Shown: positions 1-6,995 of the stretch, in pieces | How positions within the stretch are numbered: position 1 is the first letter of the stretch | How the letters are laid out: every line of letters starts with the position of its first letter | Source of the DNA: Alphaproteobacteria bacterium UBA3307 | GTDB taxonomy: Bacteria > Pseudomonadota > Alphaproteobacteria > RF32 > CAG-239 | Direction of reading: 5' to 3' | Assembly: GCA_002361365.1 (NCBI GenBank) | Contig: DEST01000082.1 | Location: 1-19,358, forward strand | Length of the DNA: 19,358 nt | Made by a program: the position numbers and the translations under genes | The notes under the pieces: model-generated | What the model was told of the DNA's origin: nothing | The model's input: the letters and a program-made list of their open reading frames with translations, nothing else | The model's database searches: none

Positions 1-297
1 GTCAAAAACATACTTCGTACTAAGCTCATTAGCCGCAGTTCAATGTGCACTGCCGTCCTCGTGTACCTTTTAATTGTACACGTCGTCAAAAACATACTTC
101 GTACTAAGCACATTAGCCGCAGTTCAATGTGCACTGCCGTCCTCTTGTACCTTTTAATTTGTACACGTCGTCAAAAACATACCTCGTACTAAGCACATTA
201 TCCGCAGTTTAACGTGCACTGCCGTCCTCGTGTACCTTTAATTGTACATGTCGTCAAAAACATACTTCGTACTAAGCACATTAGCCGCAGTTTAACG
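1..297. repeat. ~84-base tandem repeat array with internal dyads (3.5 copies)
   Basis: Four copies start at 1, 85, 170 and 253, each beginning GTCAAAAACATAC. Unit lengths are 84, 85 and 83 bases, and the fourth copy stops at about 297. Each full unit carries several inverted repeats. GCACATT pairs with AATGTGC (108-114 with 126-132 in unit 2). CGTGTAC pairs with GTACACG (60-66 with 76-82 in unit 1). GCAGT pairs with ACTGC (119-123 with 133-137), overlapping the first stem so that the two are alternatives. Copies differ by a few substitutions and single-base indels. There are no variable spacers, so this is not a CRISPR array. The array begins exactly at base 1, so more copies probably lie to the left. 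No function is known to me. Confidence 0.9.
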
Positions 298-345
298 CTC
301 GATTCTTAAAATTTGCGGCGCTTTAAAATATTTAAAAAACTGCTA

Positions 346-1176
346 TTATTGTAATTTTTGCTTAATTTGCGCTAAGGCTTTTAAACGGTCCTCTGTGCTA
401 GGGTGGGTGGCAAACAATTGTGATAAGCCTTTAATGCCATTGAACGGATTCATAATAAACATATGTGCCGTTTGCGATGTTGCGCGTTGCATTTGATATT
501 GTTGCGAATAGCCATCAAGCTTGGAAAGGGCGCTCATCAGCCATTCCGGATGTCCGGTTAAATAGGCGGCTCCTTCATCGGCTTTATATTCTCTTGTACG
601 TGAAATTGTCATTCGGATAATTGTAGCGGCAATCGGTAACAAAATTGCAGCTAAAATACCGTTATTACTGCGTCCGCTATTTTGTTGAGATACAGATCCG
701 CGCGTCATATTGGCCAGCATAGCAATTGCACCGGCAAAAACGGCGGCAACTGTACCGATTAAGATATCATGGTGTTTGACGTGACTCATTTCATGTGCTA
801 AAACCCCTTCGACTTCTTCCGATGACATCATACTCAGCAAACCTTGTGTGGCGGCAACAGCGGCATGACTTGGATTACGTCCGGTAGCAAAAGCATTCGG
901 AACTTGTTCCGGTATAATATAAACTTTTGGCATCGGCAAGCCGGCTTTGTTTGCAAGTCGCTGTACAATTTGGTAAAGCTGCGGTGCACTTTGCGGTGTG
1001 GCTTCCGTTGCGTTATATTGCTTTAAGACCAATTTGTCGCTGAAAAAATAGCTAAAAAAGTTCATACCGGCAGCGGCTAAAAATGCGGCTTGCATACCTT
1101 GTTCGCCGCCAACGGCATTTCCTACATACATAAACAGCAACATCATTGCGACCATTAACAGAACGGTTTTAGACAT
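346..1176 (-). CDS. htpX: HtpX-like membrane zinc metalloprotease (peptidase M48)
   Basis: Predicted 276-residue inner-membrane protease that would degrade misfolded or damaged membrane proteins, as E. coli HtpX does together with FtsH. The zinc site is visible: HEMSH at residues 128-132, with the third ligand probably E196 in the REYKAD segment. There are two N-terminal hydrophobic stretches (about 4-22 and 27-45) and two more flanking a polar loop after the active site (about 137-157 and 173-190), matching the usual four-segment HtpX topology and the family length of about 280 residues. I chose the ATG at 1176 because AAAGGAACT lies just upstream of it and the protein then starts MSKTVLLM, as HtpX normally does. 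An in-frame ATG at 1239 would add 21 atypical residues. It diverges from anmK across 135 bases. No clear terminator is seen after its stop; the tandem repeat array lies directly downstream. Confidence 0.95.
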   Translation of the reverse strand: MSKTVLLMVAMMLLFMYVGNAVGGEQGMQAAFLAAAGMNFFSYFFSDKLVLKQYNATEATPQSAPQLYQIVQRLANKAGLPMPKVYIIPEQVPNAFATGRNPSHAAVAATQGLLSMMSSEEVEGVLAHEMSHVKHHDILIGTVAAVFAGAIAMLANMTRGSVSQQNSGRSNNGILAAILLPIAATIIRMTISRTREYKADEGAAYLTGHPEWLMSALSKLDGYSQQYQMQRATSQTAHMFIMNPFNGIKGLSQLFATHPSTEDRLKALAQIKQKLQ

Positions 1177-1311
1177 ATTAAGTTCCTTTCTCATTTTATT
1201 TTTCACCATCATAGCGTAAAATCCGGCGGTTTCAATCAAATTTATAAAATTATCAACGTGGTGATATTTTTTTTACTTTATCTGATGTATAGTAATTAAA
1301 ACGGAGGAAAA

Positions 1312-2583
1312 ATGGCAAAATACAGAATTATCGGTAATATGACAGGCAATTCAATGGATGCAATTGATTTGGTTCTGACGGAATTTGACGGCGATAAAAT
1401 GTGCGATATTTGCACTTTTTCCAAACCTTACAGCAAAGAAATGCAGCATAAGATTGAAACACTGCGCACTAAAGTATATAATAAAACTCCTGCGGAAATA
1501 GAGAAATTAGCGGAATTTTTACCGATACATAATGAATATGTGCGGCAAATTGCCGAATGTATTGATGAAATGTGCCTTAGAAACGGAATTGATAAGCACA
1601 CGATTGACGCGATTGGCTTTCACGGTAAGACGCTTGACCACAATCCGCCGAGCAAAGCACGCATTGACAGCTCTGAATCTTATACTTTGCAAATCGGGTC
1701 GGGACAAATGTTGGCAGATTTGACGAAGATTCCGGTAGTTTATGATTTTCGCTCCGATTTTATTATGGCGAAATTTGACGGAGCGCCGTTGGTGTCACCG
1801 CATAATGCGCATATTGCTTTGAGCGAAGGAGATGGTTGCTACTTCAACGGCGGAAATACCTCAAACTTTGCGCTAATCAAAGACGGGGTGGCTCAAATTG
1901 GCGCCGATGCCGGTCCATTTAATGAATACATTGATGGTTATATCCGCTTGCACACTGCCGAACCATTTGATAAAGACGCAATGTTCGGTAAAACCGGTAA
2001 GTTGAGCACAGATTTGCTTCAGGTATTATATGACTTCGGGCGCAGATATTATGAAACACCGTTACCGAAATCCGGCGACCCGGCGTACTATCATAAAGAT
2101 GATATTTTTTATTATATATCAGGACAAAAGATTCCGTTTGCCGATGCGGTGCATACATTTGAGTATTTTGCCGCATATATTGCTGTGCAAGCGCTGACTT
2201 TGGTGCCGAAATATATTGATATTCCTACGCATTTCGTTCTTTTCGGCGGAGGATGGAAAAATCCGCTTGTTCGCCGGAGTTTTGAAGATTTGTTGCACGG
2301 CAAAGGTTATATTTTGCCGGAGCATCAGACGGCATTTAGGCAATTGCGACAAAAATTTGCCTTTACGCCGACCGTGCGACAGTCCGCTTTCGGAGATTTT
2401 ATGGAAGCGCGATTGTTTGCCGATTTGGCTCATTACAAACTTGAAAATAAAGCGTGGGAAATACCGGAAGTTGTTGCGGCAAGCAAAAAAATTGTCTGCG
2501 GACAAATTGCATATCCGCAGACAATTCAAGCATTTTATTCCGATTGTATCAACCGTGCCGCCAAAGGTTGGCAGAAACGATAA
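1312..2583 (+). CDS. anmK: anhydro-N-acetylmuramic acid kinase (AnmK family)
   Basis: Predicted cytosolic kinase that hydrolyses the 1,6-anhydro ring of anhydro-MurNAc and phosphorylates it to MurNAc-6-phosphate in peptidoglycan recycling. Family motifs are visible: GNMTGNSMD near residues 8-16 (N-terminal phosphate loop of the ASKHA fold), GFHGKT at 102-107, a conserved segment ending GAPLVSP at 157-163, a Gly/Asn-rich segment at 180-183, DAGPFN at 199-204 holding the likely catalytic Asp199, and FGGG in the C-terminal half. At 423 residues it is longer than E. coli AnmK (about 370) and its motifs diverge (for example GNSMD where MSGTSLDG-type is usual), so substrate identity is slightly less certain than family. 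GGAGG lies 6 bases before the start. It converges on glyS with 2 bases between stop codons, and its last 90 bases contain the glyQS terminator. Confidence 0.88.
   Translation: MAKYRIIGNMTGNSMDAIDLVLTEFDGDKMCDICTFSKPYSKEMQHKIETLRTKVYNKTPAEIEKLAEFLPIHNEYVRQIAECIDEMCLRNGIDKHTIDAIGFHGKTLDHNPPSKARIDSSESYTLQIGSGQMLADLTKIPVVYDFRSDFIMAKFDGAPLVSPHNAHIALSEGDGCYFNGGNTSNFALIKDGVAQIGADAGPFNEYIDGYIRLHTAEPFDKDAMFGKTGKLSTDLLQVLYDFGRRYYETPLPKSGDPAYYHKDDIFYYISGQKIPFADAVHTFEYFAAYIAVQALTLVPKYIDIPTHFVLFGGGWKNPLVRRSFEDLLHGKGYILPEHQTAFRQLRQKFAFTPTVRQSAFGDFMEARLFADLAHYKLENKAWEIPEVVAASKKIVCGQIAYPQTIQAFYSDCINRAAKGWQKR
2484..2526 (-). terminator. intrinsic terminator of glyQS inside the anmK coding region
   Basis: A perfect 13-base inverted repeat (AATTGTCTGCGGA at 2490-2502, TCCGCAGACAATT at 2514-2526) with an 11-base loop. 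Read on the minus strand it is followed by seven T (A-run at 2485-2491), the classical intrinsic terminator layout. It lies 60-100 bases beyond the glyS stop, so it fits as the end of the glyQS transcript. On the plus strand the same bases encode AnmK residues near its C terminus and lack a following T-run. Confidence 0.82.
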
Positions 2584-2585
2584 TT

Positions 2586-4649
2586 TTACAGCACAAATTT
2601 ATGCATAAAATCGGAAATCAGTTTCAATTCAGCCATACGATTGGCACGCTCATCTAAATCTTCCGACATTACAAGGTTATGGTCAAAGAAGGCGTTAATT
2701 GATTCCAAGCACGGATATATATTTTCAACAAATACCTCATAATCTGCATTGTTAAGCGCTATTTGTGCATACTCCTGACAACCATAAAATGCACTCATCA
2801 TAATCTTTTCATCAGCGTTCTTCACCAAATCGGCAACAATATTTTCCGCTGCAGATTTACCGGCAATCATCTTATCTATCCGCTGCATTACCTGTATCAT
2901 TTCTTCAAAATGAGAGGTTCCGTTCAGTTTAGAAATTGCCTCGGCTTTCTTTACAATTTCGGTCATATTTAATGCTGAAAGGTCGATTTTGCTAATCACT
3001 TCGCTGATGGCAAACCCCATATCCTCATTAAGCATAATGGATAAACGCTGTGCAAAAAAGTTGCAAACATACTCGGTAAAATCGCTTTCCGACATATTTT
3101 CGGCCTCATAAAATTTAGCATACAGCGGTGCCAAAGATTTAATGAATGTGCTCAAATTAAGGTCAAAATTATGAGCTTTTATTGTTGCTAAAATGCCAAT
3201 TGCCTGACGTCGCAGCGCAAATGGGTCTTGTGAGCCGGTCGGTTTTAGGTTGACGGCGCACAGGCCCATAATCGAATCCAGTTTATCGGCAATGGCAACA
3301 ACTGCTCCTAGATTCGATTGCGGCAATTTATCACCGGAAAAACGCGGCAGATATTGCTCTTCAATAGCCTGACACACATCTTCGGCATATCCGTCATGAC
3401 GCGCATAAATTGCTCCCATTACGCCTTGAATTTCCGAAAATTCGCCGACAACCGCCGACACCAAATCCGCCTTTAACAAAGGTATGGTTGTGTCGATTTT
3501 ATCAGATAAATTCAAGTTTAATGCCAAGTTCAGGCGGTAGGATATTTCTTGCACACGCGCCATTTTTTCGGTATAGCTGCCGAGTTTGGTCTGAAAAACA
3601 ACATCCGGCAATTTTTTGGCTTTATCGGCAAGCGAGGTTTTTAAATCTTCCTGATAGAAAAATTCACCGTCCTTAAGACGAGCACTCAACACGCGTTGAT
3701 TGCCTTTAATAACATTTTCGATGTAATAATCATTGCCGTTGCGCACAAATACAAACTTATCGGTAAGTTTACCGTTTTGATATGCCGGAAAATAGCGCTG
3801 ATGGTCTTTCATCGGCGTAATAATAATAGGTTCCGGCAATGCCAAAAATGCAGAATCATAGCTACCGACAGCCGCTGTTGGATATTCTACCAAATTAACG
3901 ATTTCATCGAGTAAATCGGTGTCAATCGGTACGGTAATGCCATATTGCTTTTCAAGCCGTTTAATTTGCTCTAAAATAATCTGTTTGCGCTCGTTTTGAT
4001 TTAAGAGAACAAAGGCTTGCGGCAATTTTGCTAAGTAGTCATCAACGGAAGATACGGCAATTTCGTGATTGGCCAAGGTGCGATGACCGCGCGTAGTGTT
4101 GCCGGATTTTACAAATTCCAGCTCAAAATTGACCGGTGTTGCCCCTAAAAGACACAGAATCCAGCGAATCGGACGAATAAATTTGCCGCTGAAAGTGTTC
4201 CAACGCATCGGGTTTGGCTGATAAATCGACATAATCAGATTAGGCAAAAGAGTTGCCATAACATCGGCCGTATTTTTAGCTTCTGTTTTTTGATTGGCAA
4301 AAATATATTCAACACCGTTAATATTTTTAATAAATGTATCCTCAAGAGTCAGTTTACGACCGGCTAAAAATCCCTGTAAGGCGCGAGTAGGGTTATTTTG
4401 TTCATCAAATGCACTCTTTTTTGCCGGACCTTTTACTTCTTGCACGGTTCCGGCAATGACATCGCTCATTTGTTCAACAAGCAATACCAGACGGCGCGGT
4501 GTATAATAAACATAAGCATTTTGGTGTTCTATGTTGTTTTCCACCAATGCCTTTTGTATATTTACCTCAAGGCTCTGCGCCATTTTTTGCACATATTGTG
4601 CCGGAATTTCTTCGATACCGATTTCAAGCAGAAATTTATTTGCAGACAT
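2586..4649 (-). CDS. glyS: glycine--tRNA ligase beta subunit
   Basis: Beta subunit of the bacterial alpha2-beta2 glycyl-tRNA synthetase, which charges tRNA-Gly in the cytosol; the beta subunit provides most tRNA recognition. At 687 residues it has the usual length. Recognisable segments are the N-terminal LLEIGIEEIPA (residues 7-17), TPRRLVLLVE (50-59), EVKGPAKKSAFD (71-82), and the family-typical GSQDPFALRRQA followed by the C-terminal DALR-like anticodon-binding region. AAGGAG sits 8 bases before the ATG. The preceding glyQ stop codon overlaps this ribosome binding site (TAAAGGAG) and only 13 bases separate the genes, so translation is probably coupled and the subunits made in balance. No frameshift or truncation is seen. 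Confidence 0.98.
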   Translation of the reverse strand: MSANKFLLEIGIEEIPAQYVQKMAQSLEVNIQKALVENNIEHQNAYVYYTPRRLVLLVEQMSDVIAGTVQEVKGPAKKSAFDEQNNPTRALQGFLAGRKLTLEDTFIKNINGVEYIFANQKTEAKNTADVMATLLPNLIMSIYQPNPMRWNTFSGKFIRPIRWILCLLGATPVNFELEFVKSGNTTRGHRTLANHEIAVSSVDDYLAKLPQAFVLLNQNERKQIILEQIKRLEKQYGITVPIDTDLLDEIVNLVEYPTAAVGSYDSAFLALPEPIIITPMKDHQRYFPAYQNGKLTDKFVFVRNGNDYYIENVIKGNQRVLSARLKDGEFFYQEDLKTSLADKAKKLPDVVFQTKLGSYTEKMARVQEISYRLNLALNLNLSDKIDTTIPLLKADLVSAVVGEFSEIQGVMGAIYARHDGYAEDVCQAIEEQYLPRFSGDKLPQSNLGAVVAIADKLDSIMGLCAVNLKPTGSQDPFALRRQAIGILATIKAHNFDLNLSTFIKSLAPLYAKFYEAENMSESDFTEYVCNFFAQRLSIMLNEDMGFAISEVISKIDLSALNMTEIVKKAEAISKLNGTSHFEEMIQVMQRIDKMIAGKSAAENIVADLVKNADEKIMMSAFYGCQEYAQIALNNADYEVFVENIYPCLESINAFFDHNLVMSEDLDERANRMAELKLISDFMHKFVL

Positions 4650-4662
4650 TTTTCAAACTCCT

Positions 4663-5505
4663 TTAGCATTCTTGAGATAAGTACAATTTTGCAACTTCCC
4701 GCATCAGCGCGCGGATACGAGCGATATAGTGTGCGCGTTCGGTAACGCTGATTGCGCCGCGGGCATCTAATACATTAAAAGTATGGGAGCATTTGAGCGC
4801 AAAGTCATATGCCGTAAAAATATTGCCGAGTGACACCAAACGTTTGGATTCACTTTCATAGTTGTCAAAATCTTGCAATAATTGTTTTTCATTGCATAAT
4901 TCAAAGCAATATTTTGAATGGTCATATTCGCGGCGGTGATAGATTTCTCCGTATTTTTCACTATCACTGTATTGTAAATCGTAAACATTTTCGACATTTT
5001 GCAAATACATAGCGATACGTTCCAAACCGTAAGTAATTTCCGCCGTTACCGGTTTACAGGTCATTCCACCGATTTCCTGAAAAAATGTAAACTGTGTGAT
5101 TTCCATACCGTCAAGCCATACTTCCCAACCTTTACCAAACGCACCGAGTGTCGGTGATTCCCAGTTGTCTTCCACAAAGCGAATATCGTGTTCATCTTTA
5201 TTAAAGCCGATATATTCAAGACTTTCAATATATGTGTCGACAATATCAATTGGCGATGGTTTGATAATTACCTGAAATTGGTGATGTTGATATAAGCGGT
5301 TCGGATTATCGCCATACCTACCGTCTGCCGGTCGTCGTGAAGGTTCTACATAAGCACGAGCTACGGACTTTTCACCGAGTGCACCGAAAAATGTGAGCGG
5401 GTTCATGGTGCCGGCACCTTTTTCAACATCATACGGCTCGCCGATGGTGCAGCCACGCGCCGACCAGAAATCTTGTAATTTACGTTTTAACTCCTGAAAA
5501 TTCAT
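4663..5505 (-). CDS. glyQ: glycine--tRNA ligase alpha subunit
   Basis: Catalytic alpha subunit (280 residues) of the tetrameric bacterial glycyl-tRNA synthetase; it forms glycyl-adenylate and works with GlyS. Class II features are visible: the strongly conserved EPSRRPADGRYGDNPNR stretch (residues 54-70) and QHHQFQVIIKPSP (73-85) around motif 2, and GLERIAMYLQ (160-169) as motif 3. I placed the start at 5505 (MNFQELKRKL) because it matches the family N terminus and is preceded by GAGAAAGGTAAG. A longer in-frame start at 5619 would place the promoter inside the coding region. It is the first gene of a glyQ-glyS operon driven by the promoter at 5540-5568, giving a short leader of about 28 bases. 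No T-box or other tRNA-sensing leader is possible in so short a leader. Confidence 0.97.
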   Translation of the reverse strand: MNFQELKRKLQDFWSARGCTIGEPYDVEKGAGTMNPLTFFGALGEKSVARAYVEPSRRPADGRYGDNPNRLYQHHQFQVIIKPSPIDIVDTYIESLEYIGFNKDEHDIRFVEDNWESPTLGAFGKGWEVWLDGMEITQFTFFQEIGGMTCKPVTAEITYGLERIAMYLQNVENVYDLQYSDSEKYGEIYHRREYDHSKYCFELCNEKQLLQDFDNYESESKRLVSLGNIFTAYDFALKCSHTFNVLDARGAISVTERAHYIARIRALMREVAKLYLSQEC

Positions 5506-5539
5506 TATCTTACCTTTCTCGAATTCCAAATTTTGGCTG

Positions 5540-5568
5540 ATAATACTAGTAAAAAGCGGTATTGTCAA
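5540..5568 (-). promoter_or_regulatory. sigma-70-type promoter of glyQS
   Basis: On the minus strand a perfect TTGACA (plus-strand 5563-5568) is followed after 17 bases by TATTAT (plus-strand 5540-5545, five of six matches to TATAAT). Transcription would start near 5533, about 28 bases before the glyQ ATG. Confidence 0.78.
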
Positions 5569-5590
5569 TCGGGGGCGTAAATAAATCTGC

Positions 5591-5619
5591 TTGACAAGAA
5601 GAATAAAGCACTGTATCAA
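5591..5619 (+). promoter_or_regulatory. sigma-70-type promoter of the gene at 5674
   Basis: TTGACA at 5591-5596, a 17-base spacer, and TATCAA at 5614-5619 (four of six matches). It stands back to back with the glyQS promoter, the two -35 boxes being 22 bases apart. The leader would be about 47 bases. Confidence 0.55.
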
Positions 5620-5673
5620 TGCGACATATATTGATATTAGTTAGCTATTTTAAAGATTATAATTATTAAAGAC

Positions 5674-6063
5674 ATGGCAAAACAAAACAAATTTGCACGT
5701 ATACGAATCGGTGATTTTATGTTACGCAACAATCAATGTTCTTCTGAACAAACAAAGGTTAGAGCTAAGGGTGTTTTGGTTGATGAAAGCCATTATTTGG
5801 ATATCGATTCAATTCTGAAAACGCCGGTTTCAAAACAAGAAGCACTGCTTTACGGACAACAACTGAAAATGAAGCTACCGACTAAAAAACAAATGCAACA
5901 GATTGAGAAAAATCTTGAAATCATCAATAACAGTCTGTTGCGAATCGGACGCGGAGATTGTATGTTGCTGGGGGAAATATTGCAGCAATTTTGGACGCGC
6001 TATGAAAAAACAACCGATTCTGTCGGAAAACGTCGCTGTGTGCTGTTTTTGGTGCCGATTTGA
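5674..6063 (+). CDS. hypothetical protein, possible Lcl/DUF1566-like C-terminal part
   Basis: A 129-residue protein I do not recognise with certainty. It is polar and lysine-rich with no signal peptide or membrane segment, so probably cytosolic. The second half (about residues 68-129) has the spacing of Lcl C-terminal/DUF1566 domains: an LPT segment followed by a helix, then an N-x-x-I-N-x-x-L run, an I-G-x-G-D turn, an aromatic F-W-T where YWS is usual, and a final R-C-V-L-F-L strand. The match is by eye and degenerate. The start is the first ATG; the ribosome binding site is weak (AAAGAC region). It has its own promoter at 5591-5619 and a strong terminator 17 bases after the stop, so it is a single-gene unit. 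The reading frame is intact. Confident it is a gene, unsure of any function. Confidence 0.7.
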   Translation: MAKQNKFARIRIGDFMLRNNQCSSEQTKVRAKGVLVDESHYLDIDSILKTPVSKQEALLYGQQLKMKLPTKKQMQQIEKNLEIINNSLLRIGRGDCMLLGEILQQFWTRYEKTTDSVGKRRCVLFLVPI

Positions 6064-6079
6064 CGTAGTTGTATTTATA

Positions 6080-6121
6080 AAAAAGACGATAACCTCAAAC
6101 AAGAGGGTATCGTCTTTTTTG
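6080..6121. terminator. bidirectional intrinsic terminator
   Basis: AAAAGACGATAACCTC (6081-6096) pairs with GAGGGTATCGTCTTTT (6103-6118): a 16-base stem with one mismatch and a 6-base loop. It has A-rich and T-rich flanks, so it works in both directions. It serves the gene ending at 6063 and the convergent small gene ending at 6134. Confidence 0.88.
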
Positions 6122-6133
6122 TGTCTGAGATAT

Positions 6134-6280
6134 TCAGCCCCAATGCTGCATATCATCACATTCAAACCAGTTTTCCGGCAAGTTCAGAACTTTATAATTC
6201 TGTACCTTACGAGCGGTAAAAAACCCCATAATGCCCGCAATTGTGCCGAGCAAAAAGAAAATGATGTTGTTCTTCTTCAT
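6134..6280 (-). CDS. 48-residue single-pass membrane miniprotein, unknown
   Basis: A small open frame with start MKKNNIIFFLLGTIAGIMGF and stop TGA at 6134. Residues 5-21 form one hydrophobic segment after a short Lys-rich N terminus, followed by a basic TARKVQ stretch, so the N terminus may be cytosolic or act as an uncleaved anchor. The polar tail ends with ENWFECDDMQHWG. Support comes from a good promoter on the same strand (6369-6397), a shared terminator just past the stop (6080-6121), and protein-like composition. Against it, no Shine-Dalgarno sequence precedes the ATG (only A-runs), and I recognise no family. It resembles in general shape the one-helix small proteins found in many bacteria, but no function can be assigned. 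Confidence 0.6.
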   Translation of the reverse strand: MKKNNIIFFLLGTIAGIMGFFTARKVQNYKVLNLPENWFECDDMQHWG

Positions 6281-6368
6281 TTTTTTGAATTTTTTTGAGT
6301 GAATATATGTTTCGAATCTCTTTTTCTGACAACATAAAAATACTATTAAATATAAGCAAGTGGTATAA

Positions 6369-6397
6369 GATATATAGCAAAAAATGCATTATGTCAA
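6369..6397 (-). promoter_or_regulatory. sigma-70-type promoter for the 48-residue miniprotein
   Basis: On the minus strand TTGACA (plus-strand 6392-6397), a 17-base spacer and TATATC (plus-strand 6369-6374, four of six matches). The predicted start near 6362 gives a leader of about 80 bases before the ATG at 6280. Confidence 0.6.
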
Positions 6398-6531
6398 CTT
6401 GAAAAAACAATTTTGTTGAGTTATTTGTCAACCCGTGGCTGATATTAGGTCAAATTTATCGCCGGCTATTTTGGCGTTTTCTTCTTTTTACAACAAGTTG
6501 TGGATATCTGTGCGAAAAGCAAATATTTTTT

Positions 6532-6561
6532 TTGACATTTTATTTTTTTCTGTTTCAAACT
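6532..6561 (+). promoter_or_regulatory. candidate promoter of the HU gene
   Basis: A perfect TTGACA at 6532-6537 lies about 80 bases before the HU start. The -10 element is poor: at 18 bases spacing the best hexamer is CAAACT (6556-6561). The position is right for this normally strong gene, but the -10 box is unconvincing. Confidence 0.35.
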
Positions 6562-6614
6562 AATGCTTGAGGTTAGGTTGACCTCGGCTTTAACGTTGAA
6601 GAAAGGAAGTTAAA

Positions 6615-6887
6615 ATGAATAAAACTGAATTCGTTGATGCCGTTGCTAAAGAAGCAGAAGCATCTAAAGTTGCCGCAGCACAAGTTATCAATGCCGCAAT
6701 TGAAGTTATTACCAAAGCTTTGAAAAAAGGTGATTCTATTCAAATTACCGGTTTCGGTACTTTTGAAGTTGCTAAGCGTGCAGCTCGCAAAGGCCACAAT
6801 CCGGCAACAGGTAAAGAAATCAAAATTCCGGCTTCTAAAGCTCCGCGCTTTAAAGCAGGTGCTGTTTTGAAAAAAGCCGTAAAATAA
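6615..6887 (+). CDS. hup: HU family DNA-binding protein
   Basis: A 90-residue nucleoid-associated protein that binds and bends DNA as a dimer. It has the whole HU fold: an N-terminal helical dimerisation part starting MNKTEFVDAV, the GFGTF turn at 46-50, and the DNA-binding beta-arm with RKGHNPATG at 58-66, where Pro63 is the residue that intercalates into DNA. The C terminus is Lys-rich. GAAAGGAAG sits 5 bases before the start. It stands alone between its own promoter region and a terminator at 6906. IHF subunits share this fold, but length and the arm sequence favour HU. Codons are A/T-ending, as expected of a highly expressed gene in an AT-rich genome. Confidence 0.97.
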   Translation: MNKTEFVDAVAKEAEASKVAAAQVINAAIEVITKALKKGDSIQITGFGTFEVAKRAARKGHNPATGKEIKIPASKAPRFKAGAVLKKAVK

Positions 6888-6905
6888 GCTTTTGTTCTTT
6901 ATGCA

Positions 6906-6951
6906 AATAAAGGCTCAGTCAGAATTTTTGACCGGGCTTTTATTTTTTTTT
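6906..6951 (+). terminator. intrinsic terminator of the HU gene
   Basis: AATAAAGGCTCAGTCA (6906-6921) pairs with TGACCGGGCTTTTATT (6929-6944) through 13 standard pairs, two G-T pairs and one mismatch, with a 7-base loop. A run of T follows to 6951. It lies 19 bases past the HU stop codon. Confidence 0.85.
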
Positions 6952-6995
6952 GCACCCTAAATAAAACGATTTTTCAATCATAATTAAAATAACTG

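Larger units (their letters stand above)
6281..6614. other. 334-base intergenic region between the miniprotein and HU
   Basis: This AT-rich spacer holds the minus-strand promoter at 6369-6397 and a candidate HU promoter near 6532. It also contains a small dyad ACAAC-AA-GTTGT (6490-6501) and a short CGCC/GGCG inverted repeat followed by T-rich sequence near 6460-6485. No tRNA, open frame of convincing quality or recognised RNA gene is seen in it. Confidence 0.6.

Noticed and set aside
108..137. An H-type RNA pseudoknot formed by the two overlapping dyads in each repeat unit
   Set aside because: The second stem's 3' arm starts immediately after the first stem's 3' arm, leaving no loop to cross the 7-pair stem, so both stems cannot form together; they are better seen as alternatives.
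1..297. CRISPR array
   Set aside because: The whole ~84-base unit repeats with no variable spacers and no cas genes nearby; it is a simple tandem repeat.
2119..2529. A 136-codon antisense frame within anmK
   Set aside because: anmK is well supported by motifs on the other strand; the antisense frame lacks a ribosome binding site and has shadow-like composition.
4663..5619. A longer GlyQ starting at 5619
   Set aside because: The extra 38 residues are unlike any GlyQ N terminus, the strong promoter would lie inside them, and a ribosome binding site precedes the ATG at 5505.
6301..6340. A terminator after the J-domain gene
   Set aside because: Only a 4-base stem (ACCG/CGGT) with a 15-base loop; too weak to list as a separate terminator.
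6499..6507. A DnaA box (TGTGGATAT) upstream of HU, suggesting an origin
   Set aside because: Single, one mismatch from consensus, with no cluster of further boxes and no dnaA or other origin genes nearby.
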